DNA of 64,000 nt from Drosophila pseudoobscura (GCF_009870125.1 NC_046680.1:7192001-7256000), one strand, 5' to 3'; positions 35,396 to 48,365 are shown, counted from the stretch's first letter. The notes: generated by a model from the sequence alone, not told the origin. Numbers and translations are program-made.

Positions 35396-36397
35396 AACTT
35401 CTGGGCATGTCCAGCAGCTGACGCTTCACAGGAATCTGCGGCCAGGAAGGGACACCAACCAGGAATTTCAGCTGAAATTGTAACAGTTGTAACTTCATTT
35501 CAGTTGAATCCACAACTGAGGGGTGAACCCTGAGCTGGAGGCTGGAGCAACCGAAGTCGTCCTTCTGCAGGTAAATAGGATGAGGCACATGTGGAGAGGC
35601 AGCGACAGAAGGGGATGTGTAGCGGTTCCCGGTGGCTCCTGTCCCAATGCGGCCAGCCACAAACACACCTATCTTCGATGTCAAATTATGATCAATCATT
35701 CGCCCCACTCCGCCCCGTAATCAAATATTGATTCATAATCTCTCTATCTTTCTGTGGCCGAGGCCAGGGGCAGGGCAGCGGCGAATAGTCTAAGCAAAAC
35801 AAACCGGCAAATCAAATAAATCATATAAAGACCGGGAAAATTGAGGAAATGCCGCTTATGTAAAGTAGAATATCCGCTGACAGACGACGACTGGCGATCG
35901 GCGATCGGAGAACGGCGACCGGCGACCCGAGCGACCCAAAGCCGACGAACGGAAGACGAGGTGCGAAAACAATAAAACACGGACGGAACGGAAGTGGACG
36001 CGGAAGCGGACGGAAGCGAGCGGAGAGCGGAGGTGACGGTTCCGTCGATCGCTCTGCGGCTTTCTCAACCGCACGCTGCACACACAACGGTTCCAGCTAC
36101 CGGGCTTCAGCTTCTGCTTCTGGCCTGCCCTGCCCTGCCATGCCCTGTGCCCTGCCTTTTGTGCCTTTGCCAATTTGTCGAAATGCTTTTCCGCTTTTCC
36201 GGCTTGTTGTCTTGCGGCTTCCCGTAATTGAATTTCGTTTCGAAGGAAATGACTAAACCAAAAATCTTTCACTCTCCTCAAGTGCTATGACTCGCGGGAG
36301 GCCCCAACTTATCAAATGGGCTGGGGTTCGATGGTGCAATTGAAACACTCCAGAGCAACGGAAAGAACTTTGGCTTCGTTCTCTTTTTTTTTTGTAT

Positions 36398-36924
36398 TTT
36401 TTAATTAGTTCATTGGCTGCAGTGGCAGGGCGCGATATTTCCCACGAAAGTCTGGATACCATGGGCGATGGGGTAAACAAATGAACCACTGAATCAACAA
36501 AATATTGAAAGAGTTTCCAGAGCCACACACAATGCCTTGGGTTGGGTATATGTCTGGGGGAACGGGGGGGATGGGGATGGGGGAATGCCACTTGTTGTTG
36601 GTTGTCTGGGGAGTTGGATTTCTGGTTTGTTGTTTGTTTGTTTGTTCTGTATCCGAATAGAAATGCTAAACATGTTGGTGGATCAACATTAGAATGGACC
36701 ATGCACCGGAGCAGGTCGAATTCGAGCTCTAAGATGCGACTAATGCGCCACCAAAAGCCCCCATTACGACCCACGCTTATCACCCGAATAGTGACTCACT
36801 AGAGCGGATGCCATAAACTATTCCAGGCGACACCATTAGAAGATACGTAGAGGTAGGAGACCGAAGCGCCCAGCAGGAGAATGACCCATAAGGAATACCT
36901 CCAGCTATTGCCGAACTTCAGGCG
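36398..36924 (-). repeat. inverted repeat flanking edl, right arm
   Basis: Reverse complement of the left arm 31191-31645. This arm carries an extra stretch of about 22 bp near 36683 and expanded GTTT and G-rich runs. The arms enclose about 4.8 kb containing the edl coding exon. Confidence 0.85.
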
Positions 36925-39253
36925 GTCCACAGCAGGCGAACCATAATTGTGCTTCGTCTACGAAATTCATTATTTCGATTTCAATTTCAATTCCAAGAGG
37001 TTTTGGGGATAGGGAGCAATGGGGCTCCATGGCGAGCCCACCCATGAGGCAAACATCTTGGCAACTTCCGCCCAGCGTTAGGAGGCGGTGGAATCTTGGC
37101 ACTCTGTGATGGCAGCGAATTCAAGAGCACTTGAGGTTCCGCGCATTGGATTTCTGCGTTTGCGTTTTGTTTTTTCGGGGGCCTCCACGACTTGGTTCTC
37201 ACTCCCACGCTCTGGAAACTCGGCTTTGGCCATGAGAGTAGGAAAAGCTGTGTGAAAAGTGTATTTCTTGTTTTGTTTTTTGAGGGAAATGCCGAGAGGG
37301 CAGAGGCGGAGACAAAGACAAAACTGTCATTGCCAGCAGACCAACAGACACACAGATACAGATACATAAAGAGATACGGATACATGGGAGAATGTTGTGC
37401 ATGGCGAGTGTGGTCTGATTGCCACACACTAGAAGAAGTTCATGGGAACGAACTTTGCGGCCACTCAGCCGTAAGTCAAGTGTGAAGGGAGAGAGGGCAC
37501 AGAGGCACCTCCTCCATGAGAATGGAATGGAAAGAGCAGGGATGGTATGGGATTACAGCGTGGGCCCCAAACAAGTGCAGCCATCTAATAGAGTTCTGCT
37601 TTGTAGAAGATATCGTAGTACCACAAGCCATCCCTCCCATGAATGCGACAATTAAAGAGTTCCTCCATTCATGAAACTGCATTCACACCCGCTCCCCTCC
37701 CTCTTCTCCGGCAGCCCATACATTCCTGCTTATTTCCCCCCAATCCCCAATCCCCATCCCAATCTCAACTCCAATTACTTACTTATGCAAGGCAACGCAT
37801 AGCTGTGTGGGCGTGTCATCACTTTCAATTTTGTGGCCAATTTGAGTGACACTTTCTGCCTGTTTGTCACGCCGCTTGCGTAGCCCCAGGCATGGAGGAC
37901 AGTGGCGTGGTAGGGGCAGCAGGCTAGCTGCCAAGGAAACCTAGAAGAAGCCACTTTGTGTCTGGTCGTTGTCTGCAACGGCGTCTGCCTCGCTTCCGTT
38001 TCCTGCGCATAAATTTTAATGAGAAGAGCAGGTTCTCCCCCCAGTCCATTCGCCTCCCTCTTCCTGCTCCTCCAATCAAAACGCTATCAATTAAAGACAC
38101 CAGAGGAAAGAAAAAACAGCAAAAAACCCTTTGAGAGTCGATTTCAATGTCTCTTACCTTGACTTTCGAGAGGGGCCTACACATGTACAAAGTCACGGCT
38201 ATGTTGGCCAACCATTAACCAGTTTGGCCGAAAGGAGAAAACAAAAGAAAAGTCGAGGCAACAGCCAAACGGTTGGATGAGGCTTTTACTGGCTTTCCCA
38301 ACCATGAAATTCGCGAAAAAAAACACGCGAGGAGGAATGTGGGGTGAAGCGAAATTGCTCGACAGGGGTTTACCCTATGCGGATTAGTAAGTCTGTGTGT
38401 GGGATCAAACAGAGCTTTAATACAATTTTCTTAGACTATTTTGTAAAAGCTTAAATACCGTAGGACAGATTTCCAAAAAGATGCACGTAGAGTGCATGCA
38501 AGTGCTACTTTCTTGTGGAGAATTAGAAGTAACCAGGTCAAGAAGTAACTTGCAATAATTGCGAATTGACTGACTTGATTTGAGTTCCTTCCTACTCCTG
38601 CAACCCAATATACCCGAAGGAAGTCTAGGACTCTCACTAGGGGACTCTCTCTGTGGCGCTGTCTCTCTACGATAATGCTGGCCGGCCAGTGGCCACACAC
38701 ACACACATTGCCTCTTACTGCATTCAGCTGGCAATCGAAACTTGTTTTTCAGGTTCGGCGCACGGCCAGGCCAGCGACCATTCTCGGCTGATAACAACAA
38801 TTGCATTGCTGTGGCAGCAGCGACGTGGTGGCGCATGCGCACAAGCCTTGCGCATACTTTGGCTTCTTGGGTGCACAGACCTCCTGCTCCGCACCGCCCG
38901 TCTTGTGTTCGCTCTTAAGAAACATTTGCGGAATTTTAATTGCGCAAAAAATCGAGAAGCAGACGGCAATTGCAACTGATGCCAGGGAAGGGGGATGGGA
39001 CATGACGTTGAATGATGGCTTGAAGAGGTTAGGCAGGAGGCGGGAGGCAGGAAGAAGGAGGGGAAGGAGCTGGCCGAGTGAGAAGTGAGAACATATCGCG
39101 TGATTGTGATAGATATAATGGCGATGGAGCAGAGCTGGGAGCAGATCATGGGCCCGATAGCATAACCATAACCATAATACGGGGACGTCTGCAATGCCCA
39201 ACTCTAGCACATTCACCAGCCACGCCTTGGGATCGCTGATTGCGACGAGAACA

Positions 39254-39295
39254 AGATGATGATGATGATGAGATGATGATGATGATGATAATGAT
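39254..39295. repeat. GAT trinucleotide run
   Basis: About twelve GAT units with one interruption. Confidence 0.85.
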
Positions 39296-40940
39296 GGGCA
39301 TGGCAAACAAAAACCAACGGAGCAGAGCAGAACAGCACATTCCAGAGGGATCAGGGGAGAGTATATCTTACACGCTGCTCGAATTATAAGTCGTCGACAT
39401 TTTGTACTTGCCACAGAGATACGTACATACTCGTACTCCGAGTAGAAGCGCACACAGAAAAATGAGCCAGCATAAATAAACCAAAGCGAAATAGAATAGA
39501 CATTTGTATCTGTTTTTGTGTCTTCCACTCCCCACGGCCTCCCCCTTTTGGGGTGGTGGTGTAATTGAAGTTGCAGAAAGAAAACCAAAACAGAATAAGA
39601 AAAGTATCTTGAGGTCTTCGCGTGGCCAGTGGAGCGCGGGGCATGGCGGCATACGGAAGCCATAAGCTGCAAGAGATTTCTCTTTGGCCCCTGCTCGTGT
39701 TTCGGCACTTCTGCTGGCTGTTGAACCCGCCGCACCACTGGAGCGTGATCTGACCTGGCTCTGGATCTGGCTCCCAGGCAGTCATCCAGTCTGCGGACAA
39801 ATCACTTGCCTTGCCTTGCCCCAAAACGTGCTCAAGGATGCGATCAATAATCAATCGCCATGCGCAAAGAGGAGATGCGAAACGACAACGAAGAGGAAAC
39901 CGACAAGAAATCGACCAAAATTACAGGAAGCAAAAGCACTTGCCGAAATGACCGAAAATCATTCAATTACGCCCAGAAGCGGACGGGCGACAGCTGGCCC
40001 TGCATAAATAATGGGCGGGTCCTTCCCAATAATTACGCAACGAGGCCGGATTAAGCGGAATTCAATAAGGTCAGTCGAAAATGCGGAGATTTATGAGAGG
40101 AAGCGAGGGCCCAGCAAGGGCACCGTGAATGACGTCAACCCTGAAGGTGTTTTATTAGACTTACTCCCTCGCCAGCCACATTTAAACTCAACTTTGGCGG
40201 CAAGATGTGTGCTTGGTCATTTTTCAACACTAGAACGTGGCCAGTGCTGCCAAGAAATTGTTGTATGGGCCGCACTTATTCAGAGATGGCGCAAAAACAA
40301 AGACGGAAAAAGGGGTTTTTCACACTGGCGCTTCCACGGTCAGGTATCGCTTTTGAAATTTACATAAAAATGTAGTTAATATGTAGCACTTGTGTAGTTT
40401 TCGTGTATTTGTCATGTACAATAATTAATTATTAAAAATACTTCGGACCTTTTTTGTTTAAACCTTATTTTATAAAAAATCCATTAAAGATAATAACTTA
40501 AAATTAGCCAATCTTATAGGAAAGTATTTTATCAATAAGGTAAAATTATATATTTAGGACTGAGGGTCCTATTTGCTCAGTAATATTCAGTCGAATACCA
40601 AATTCGGGGAATATGGTTTCCAATCCTCGACGGAGAACAATTAACCCATTGTAAGCCAATGGGGTATTTTAATGATCCAACGAATTAATAAAAAATTAAT
40701 AATAATTTTAGCGCAGTTCGGGGGAAAGATATCGTGATCTTTTTTTATCCAAAGATGATGGAAAAGAGTAATTATTATTTGTATGATTATTTGCATTATT
40801 TTCGGCGGCTTAACTCAAGTGGTTATCCAGTTTAAAGATAGGGGTTTTAATGGGCTTTTCGAATCGTCGATAACTCCAGTATAAACAAAGAAAGAATTTA
40901 CTTTAATAAAATTGAGATACGTTCAAGGTTCGGCAAGCCA

Positions 40941-41374
40941 ATGAGTATCAACTTATATATACAAACCCTGAACACGACTCTGCAGACCATCGCAACACAA
41001 GTGGAGGTATTCGCTGGCGTTGCCCTGAAAGCAGCCGTCAACGTTCGCAGGGAGCTGGAGAGTCTGACCGAGGACTGGCACTGGCAGAACAGCCTAATCG
41101 AGTTTACCGACTTGCAGGCCACGTTGCTGAAGGTATTGCTGGTGCTGTTGGCGGGAACGTGTATCCTGAACGCCGGGTCCTGGTCAGTCTACGGCGAAGT
41201 CATCACCGAGAAATTTGTCAGGCCAAGTATGAAAAAACCAACTAAATTTTGACACATGCCGCTTTAATAGATAATCTTCTTGGCTACGCTTAAGGTACGC
41301 TCAAGGAAATCGAAGAGCTTAAATTGTCTGTCGCCAAATTGAAGTTGCCCAAGGAACACTCTCCCCGAATATAG
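40941..41374 (+). CDS. first cistron: small single-pass membrane protein, unrecognised
   Basis: Two exons, 40941-41226 and 41295-41374, joined across a 68-bp intron (A|GTATGA donor, CTTAAG acceptor), giving 121 residues. About residues 63-78 (LLKVLLVLLAGTCILN) form one hydrophobic segment. The N-terminal part is amphipathic, and the C-terminal tail is charged (TLKEIEELKLSVAKLK) and may be helical. There is no clear signal peptide. I do not recognise the family. The stop codon (41372-41374) is separated from the UBXN6 ATG by only 2 nt, so both must be read from one mRNA. The start codon has C at -3, a weak context. Apart from this ATG the spliced cistron contains no ATG in any frame. Confidence 0.75.
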
Positions 41375-41376
41375 AC

Positions 41377-42908
41377 ATGTCGAAGATCAAGAAGTTCTTT
41401 TCGAAGAAGAAGGAGGAGGCGGCGGCGTTTAAAGTATGTTCCATCAAGCCCATTAAGAAACCTCCTAACAGAAAATGATTTACTCTCCAGGTTAAACTAA
41501 TGGGCAGCTCGATGGGCGAAGGCCACAAATTGAACACCCCCAAGCCGGATGCACCTTCTAGCAGCAACTCTCGGGGTCGTAAGTACGAGGCTTATGTCCC
41601 ACCCAAGCGCAACGAGCTCAGCAATGAGGCCCGTGCCGCAGCGAATGCCGCACTCTCGCGCATCGACAAGAAGACATCACGGGAGTTCAACACCTCACTG
41701 TCGGCAGTCAAGGCTCAGGCCAAGCGAGAACTCGAGGCAGAGCGTCGGCAGAAGGAAGAAGCGTCTGCCAATGTAGAGGTGTCTGCATCCACAGTCAGCA
41801 CCTTATCCGGCGGGGACAACAGGAACCTGGCGTGTGAAGGTGTCTTCTTCCGCTGCCCGATGGTCAGCGATGAGATTCTACCGAAGAAGGATTGGAAGGT
41901 GAAGATCAAGGAGTTCCTATACCAGCAGTTGGAGGAAGGAGATCGCGGTCTAACAGCTTGCCTGATCATCCACAATTGCAATGTGAAAGAGAAGGCTGAC
42001 GACTGCATAGCAACTCTGGTTCGGTATCTGGAGAACCTCATCACGAACCCGACCGATGAAAAGTTCTTGAAAATACGCATGTCGAACAAGATCTTCAGCG
42101 AGAAAGTGCGTTACGTGGAGGGTGCATTGGATGTTTTGCATGCTGCTGGTTTTAGTGAGGTCCAAATCGACGATGAGCCATTCCTCCTCTGGACTAGGGA
42201 ACAGACTGAACAAGATCTGGACTTGCCCACCCTGGTTGATGGTCTGAAAAACTCAGAGTGCATTCCCCTGGAGCTGGACCGCAACTTGAAAGTGCTGTTG
42301 CCATCACAGGCACGACGCGTTGTTCTACCCAATGATTTCTATCGCCTCGCCCCAGAGGAGATCAAGAAGGAGCAGCAACTGCGCTCCGATGCTATCCAAC
42401 AGGCCCAGATGCTGAGGACGAAGGCCATGCGGGAACGCGAGGAGCAGCGCACTTTGCGCATGTACCGCTACGCACTGGTAAGGGTAAAATTTCCCAATGG
42501 CCTCGTCATACAAGTGAGTGATTAAGATGCTGATGAAATCGAGTGAACGGCTAATGCAATCTCATGTATCGTTTCCAGGGCACTTTTAATGTGTACGAGA
42601 AAATTTCGGATATTTTTGAATTCGTGCAATCTTGCCTGGCGGATGAGTCACTTGAATTTAATCTGGTGGCCACCAGCGAGGGCAAGTTCGGTGAAGAAGA
42701 CATGGATAAGACCTTATTCGACTGCAAGTGAGTGCTCTTGTTCCATTTTATCAGTTACATGGTGAAATAAATAAAAATATACTTGTATTTCAGACTCATT
42801 CCTAATTCTCTGCTGTTGTTCTGCCCCGAAACGTCCTCATCCGATGGGAATGCCGGGGACGTCAACTACCTGAAGGAGGAGCTCTTCATGCTGGTTCAGT
42901 CCATGTAG
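41377..42908 (+). CDS. UBXN6: UBXN6/UBXD1 orthologue, p97/VCP cofactor
   Basis: Four exons, 41377-41433, 41491-42513, 42579-42727 and 42794-42908, giving 447 residues (human UBXN6 has 441). The N-terminus MSKIKKFFSKKKEE then FKVKLMGSSMGEGHKL matches the family start with its VIM-like p97-binding region. A PUB domain spans about 153-245 (PTDEKFLKIRMSNKIFSEKV, then VEGALDVLHAAGF), and binds the p97 C-terminal tail. A Glu/Arg-rich helix about 305-345 precedes a UBX domain (about 350-430: VRVKFPNGLVIQGTFNVYE). Family role: adaptor of the AAA ATPase p97 in endolysosomal sorting and damaged-lysosome and mitochondrial clearance. It is the second cistron of a two-gene mRNA; its ATG has G at -3. I recall the D. 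melanogaster gene as CG33722 but cannot verify that here. Confidence 0.92.
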
Positions 42909-43132
42909 AAACATCGTCTTCAATTGATCATTAAGCGGCAGCCTTTGAGTTTTACCCTAACTTATATATTTTATCAAGCTCTTGTTATTTATTGCTTTCA
43001 AATTTATTATTCAAAGTCAAATATAGGCACACTTTCAAATGAACCGCCCTTGTAAGACTTATTCCAACAGCTGTTTTTGGTATCTTTCGGCTTCCCAGTA
43101 TTTTTTTGTGGTATTTTCAGCCGAGTTGCTTA
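42909..43132. other. UBXN6 3' UTR and housekeeping promoter region
   Basis: Holds the 3' end of UBXN6 (AT-rich, no perfect AATAAA seen) followed by Ohler motif 6-like elements at 43093-43106 and 43108-43118. Confidence 0.4.
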
Positions 43133-43143
43133 CAGTCACACTA
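43093..43143 (+). promoter_or_regulatory. M1BP/motif 6 housekeeping promoter (distal tun promoter?)
   Basis: CAGTCACACTA at 43133-43143 differs at one base from the M1BP motif YGGTCACACTR. Two motif 6-like elements (AGTATTTTTT and GGTATTTTC) lie 15-40 bp upstream. This pair is typical of broad, TATA-less housekeeping promoters in flies. The next + strand coding exon belongs to tun at 58.8 kb. Confidence 0.6.
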
Positions 43144-43280
43144 AGTGCAAAAATAAACAACAAAATTGCAGCTAACAAATAAAAATTAGCCAAAATTATG
43201 GTAAAAATGAGCTTTAACAACAAATTGTGAACAAATAGATAGTGTGTACAAATCAGCTTACCCTTTGATGCTATGTAAAT
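43144..43280 (+). other. tun: candidate non-coding first exon (distal, tun?)
   Basis: A-rich leader-type sequence ending in a GTAAGT donor at 43281. It contains a 10-codon upstream reading frame (43198-43230) and further short ATG frames. Assignment to tun is by strand and absence of another target; the intron would be about 15 kb. Confidence 0.45.
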
Positions 43281-46200
43281 GTAAGTATTTCTCTCTTAAA
43301 AGTCCAATTATAACGAGCAACAAAAAGAGCGGGCCTGGCCATGCTCTCCAATTGTTTTTTTATTACCCGTTTATGAATCTTTAATGATGGCCTAACGAGA
43401 CGAATTGTTGGGTGGTAGCTGCTGTCAAGCAATAAATAATCTTTAAACAGCCGCAAAAGAGATATTCCGGCTGGCTGCATAGGAATGAATCCCAATCCCT
43501 CTATTCACATGCGGCGGTCTCTGGTGTGGTGGATGTTATGATGTGATGAGTGGCAGCAAATATTGTAATTTACAGCTGTGGACATGCACATTATCGAATT
43601 ATTGGTCCCACATTCCGTGTGTGTCTGTAATTTGTGCTGGATGAACTACTAATTAGGAACTGCCCATTGCCCCCGTTGATGATGAAGGGCTGTCACAGTC
43701 GAGTCGTGCTACTGTTGAGCAAACCAGTTTCCCCTGTACTCGGGATGTGGGTGAGAGTTGCAACTGCAGCGGAAGTTGGGGCAGAGCAGGAGCTGGATCT
43801 GCAGTAGTGGCAGCAGGGGCACTGGGCCTCCACAAAACAAACAAACAGTTGAATTTAATGAACCAATTTTGCAGTATCTATCAGAGCGGCATCAGAAACG
43901 GTAATCCACAGAGCAGCCAGGAGGAGATGCAGTAAAAGTAGGACTCGGAGGCGGCCGAAGAGTGCACCATTACTAAGCAACCGCCAGAGACTCCAGGCAA
44001 TTCGGTGTAAATCTCGCTTGATCTTGGGAAAAAGTAAATAGAAAAGCACCAAAATCAAAACTTAATGAATCTTTGCCCGGACCCAGGCCCAGGGCTTAAA
44101 TTAAGCCCAGCCATCGCGCCAAATCGAAACTTGACTCGACACGCAGGCAGCCAGTCTAGGAGGGGGCTGGCGGAGGCAGGATAGAGGCCCCAATAGTCAA
44201 GCAAAGCCATCGCATAAATTGGCCTGCGCCGAGCCAAAAGATTTCATTGTTGCCCATTGCTTATTATGGCCCGGGATCGGATCTAGGCCTTCATTAAACG
44301 GCTGGGGCAGCAACTGTAGCTGTAGCTGTGGATGTGGATGTGGTATGGACTGGGCCTGTGTCTGTGCCTGTGTATGGGTCTGGCTCTTGTCCGGGGAGCG
44401 AGTGCGTGAGATATGCATTATTTATCTAGCGAAATTTTTCTCATTGCTTGGGCAACTTGTTGCTGGAGGAGCTGGATCCACCGGCCACTTCCTGGTTGCC
44501 TGGCCACAGCTGCATCATAGCTACATCCATCCATGATAGCGAAATTCCCAAAATGATACGAATAGTTTGTTTCTGTCGGGCGATAGAGAGAGGGAGAAAT
44601 ATTTGGGACATCTTTAGCCTTACCCGGGGGCTTGGAGGCTGTAACCTGCAACCTGCAACCTGCACGTGCCTGGCTCCGCTCCGCACCACTCCGCTCCGGG
44701 CCTGACCTGCTGTGGCCGTGGCCAGGGTCTGCCTGATTGAACGATTGAAAGATCATCACCCGAGAAGCGATCCCGAGAGAGACTGCGAGCAGGATAATGA
44801 TGATGATGAGGTGCAAATTGCTGCTGCCATGAAATTGCAAATCAACTTTCTGACTCCCGATTGCATTTCATTCTAAATTGTTTACTCAACCCAGCAGCCA
44901 CATCTCAGGCTCCATCTCCCGGCTTCAGCTCCAGCTTCAGCTTCAGCAGCGTTTGTAAAAATTGCAAATCGAATTTGCCAATTGCTGGGATGCCTCTCTG
45001 CTGGCTGATTTGTTTCTGTGGTTGCCACGAACCACAACCACTCACAACAGAAACTCCAACTACAATTTCGAGCACGCCCTTTAACAAGCATTTAGCTTGG
45101 GCCGACAAGCTCGTGACCCGCCGCCTCGCTCCCAGCCCCAGTCCCAGTCTCAGTCCCAGCACAAGAGTCAGAGCCAGAGCCACTGCCAGAAAGAACCCTC
45201 CCAATCTGCTGGCAAGTTTATGACTGAGCTCGAAATTGAAGTTGAAATCGGTTAGCGGTGGGTTCCCTTTTCCATTTGTTTTTTATCGCTCCACGCAAGC
45301 GCCCTGCATTTACATATTTTTGCCTGCATTTGAACTCTGATCTGGTGGCCAGGGGAAGCCGATCCGATCCGATCCAAACCGAACCATACCTGAACGGGAT
45401 CCGTAACAGCAACAGAAACAGCCCCAGTACTAGCAGTAGTAGTGGCTGTGGAATCACGAGGCAGCTGTGCACCAAACGGAAATACTTCCCCTGTGACGAA
45501 GAAAAGCAAACAACAAGCAACTATAATTAAGGCTTTTTGCTTTAATTAACACTTTTGAACTCGAGCAATGGCTGTTTATAGGAACAGAAAAGGGAAATGT
45601 CTTCTGAAACTCGAAGATGCGATACACTTTCAACAAATACGATGATCTTTTGGGGAGAACACTTCCTGATCGGTTAGGAATAGTAAAAAGAATCAGTAAT
45701 GGAATGGAAAGAGTGGGAAAACTATTCCCACCATTAAAAGTTATGGTTTTTAGAATGGATCAATCAATAGGCATCCATCCCCACCGATCTCTTATTCACG
45801 TTACCCTTTCCTCAAGTGTATCATAATTTGCAATCCAATAAGAACTTCCGGTCCATTCGGCGAATGTTTTATGAATGAAAATCTTGTCGCATCGAGGACC
45901 CGCTCCCGCAACCCGACCTCTGTCCATCGCTGGCGATCGTCACGCTCATGGCCAATTAGTGCAATCAACTGGAAGCAGCGATGGATGGATAGGGTGCCAT
46001 GGGGTTGGGTTTGCTCAGGCCTCGGCCTAGACAATTGCTATGGAAATCTTACAGAGTTCACAAAACATGATAAGATTAATTGACTGGGTCTCCCTTCGAT
46101 CAAGGAACTTCCCCTCTTAGATTTGTGAGCTTACAATGGAGGTGGTATATACATACTCGTATATGATATATGTAGAAGAACAGAGACTTAAGCAAGTTCT

Positions 46201-48365
46201 TTAGAATGGGATTTATCAAAGGAAGTAATTTACGTATTACTTCTATCTAAAATCTAAAACAACCTATTTCAACCACGGGAATATTACGTATTGATTGATG
46301 CCCGACTCGAGGTTTCTCTGATATGGGTTTAATGTTGTAGTTATTGTTTTTGAAGTGCTCCCAAATTCCAGAAGCCTGCCCACCGCTCGTTTAAAGTGTT
46401 CCAGTGAATGCAGTTCAATTATTTCGAAAGCCAAGTTGGGATTTAATAAACTATCCATCTATCTATCGATTGGCTTACCCAACCCCCTAATCGCAACCCT
46501 CCACCCCTGTCAGCCGACTCTCCTAAACTCTCCATTTGATATAACAGCGTGCAGTCAATTTCAAATACATTTGCAATTTGTCAAATTTTGGTAGCCGTTG
46601 CCAAGATAAATTAATTTCGGCATCGATTTGATCGCTTGTCTCTGGTCATTTTGCATGGACCATGGACCAGCTGCTGGATGGGGGGATTCTCAGAGGGGGG
46701 GAGGTGGAGGAGGAGGAGGAGGAGAGACCATGTTAGCCACAAGCCAACATGGCTTTGCTCATTGTAAATGTGCTTTAATGACCACCGGTCAGCAAATCTC
46801 ATTTTTTGTCGTCGCTTGGACGCCAAGAGACCGCATGCTGGCTCACACACACACACACTAGCAGTGTGAGAGAGAGAGAGCTATAGCGCGTTCGAAAGAG
46901 AGAGAAAGATAGTCGGGTTTGGCAAACATCTCTTGTACCTGCAAACGTTCATCCCCGCCCCCTGTCCACCTCCCTGGCCAAAATAATGACCAGTGTCCAC
47001 ATGGTGCAAAATTAGACATATTTTCTTCTTACTTGGGGGCATCGCAGCATCCCTCAGCTTACCCCACTCCCTCCCCCCACCCCACCATCACTCTCTGTGT
47101 GGCTCCTTCGGTTCACCTTTTGCATTTTCAACACCAAAAAGTTTTACATTCGGATTTTCCACAACTGCCAAGAAAAATGGCATTACAAATTGGGGGACAT
47201 TTGTCTAATTAAATCCCTGCCTGCTCCAATAACGAGAGCTTAGATTACAATCTCACAGCGGTGCGTAATGGCTTTTGTGCTTGCAGGGGGAGGGATGGTG
47301 GGGAAACCGGATGGGAGGTTGCAATTTGTGGGAAATTGATAGAACGACAGAGAGAGCCAGATAGAGATTCCGGGTAAAGGATTGCTCCAGTTTGATGCGT
47401 ACTATTCCGAGATCCTATTAGTGTAATCCAGTTAGGGAAACCAAGGAAACACTTTAAGAAACTTCATGATTTTCATGAATATCTTCCTGAAATGCAGCAA
47501 AAGAATAACTAATTGACTACTGAATTGTCATATTTTATTAAAAGTAGTTCCAGAATGATTAACCAAAATGATTTCATCAATAATTCCCACTAATTTGGTC
47601 AAATTCAGAGATAGTAACCCTTAAAACTAGCGCCATCTGAACACCCTGTGTCCCTTTTTATCCACTATTTCTATAGAGACCCTCAAGTGGCCAGCATTTG
47701 AGTGGCGCTCAAGATAGGGGCAAGCACTAGCTGCATTTGTTGTACATAAAACGCTGGCCACTGACCAATTAGAGGAGCAACCGAGTCCAGCCAACGGAGG
47801 CGAGTGACCACCAGCTGCAACAACAAACGGGGACACAAGCAACAGTGGACCTGCATGTAATAGAATTAAACTAAAATCAAATAATCATCAGACGGCTTTC
47901 ACTCAATCCCCACTCGAGACTCGACTCGGACTGCTTCGCACTTGCACTCCACTCAAGTGCGGTTGACTCGACTCCTCCACTCAACTGATAAGAACACGTG
48001 TTGCTTCAGTCGCCATCTCGGTCGCACCGCCTGGTGCTGGGGCCCTGCGGGGCCCCAAGGAGTTGCCAGAGAATGCGGGCCCCAAAACAAACTCAAAAGA
48101 GCCGAAGCCGAAGCCAAAGCGAAAAACACGATGTGGCAACCACGACACGAGACCACATCGTCGTCGTCGCATCGCTGCAGCGTCGCAACGGGGTCCAATT
48201 AGGTGGCCGGCAGCAAATCATGCGCTCTCTGTCTCGCCTCAACAGGCTGTCCTAAGGCCCTGGCGCTGGCGCTGCTCTCCTCTGTTTCGCCTCTGACGAC
48301 GCCCGTCCACTCGAGTCTTCGACTTCGACTTGGACTCGGGCTCAGACCCCAACTCAGTCTCAGTC

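Larger units (their letters stand above)
33620..40940. other. intergenic between edl and the two-cistron unit
   Basis: No supported gene. It contains the right arm of the edl-flanking inverted repeat (36398-36924), GGGCAT repeats (about 35367-35395), a GAT run (about 39254-39295), and a perfect CRE-type TGACGTCA at 40130-40137. A 304-codon ATG frame on the - strand (38749-39663) is treated as a candidate in the findings. Confidence 0.5.

Noticed and set aside
36253-36783. 176-codon - strand frame over the right inverted-repeat arm
   Set aside because: Its left-arm counterpart is interrupted by stops, so conservation of protein is not supported.
38724-39194. 156-codon - strand frame overlapping the longer 38749-39663 frame
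   Set aside because: Different frame in the same low-complexity DNA; at most one could be real and neither has splice or family evidence.
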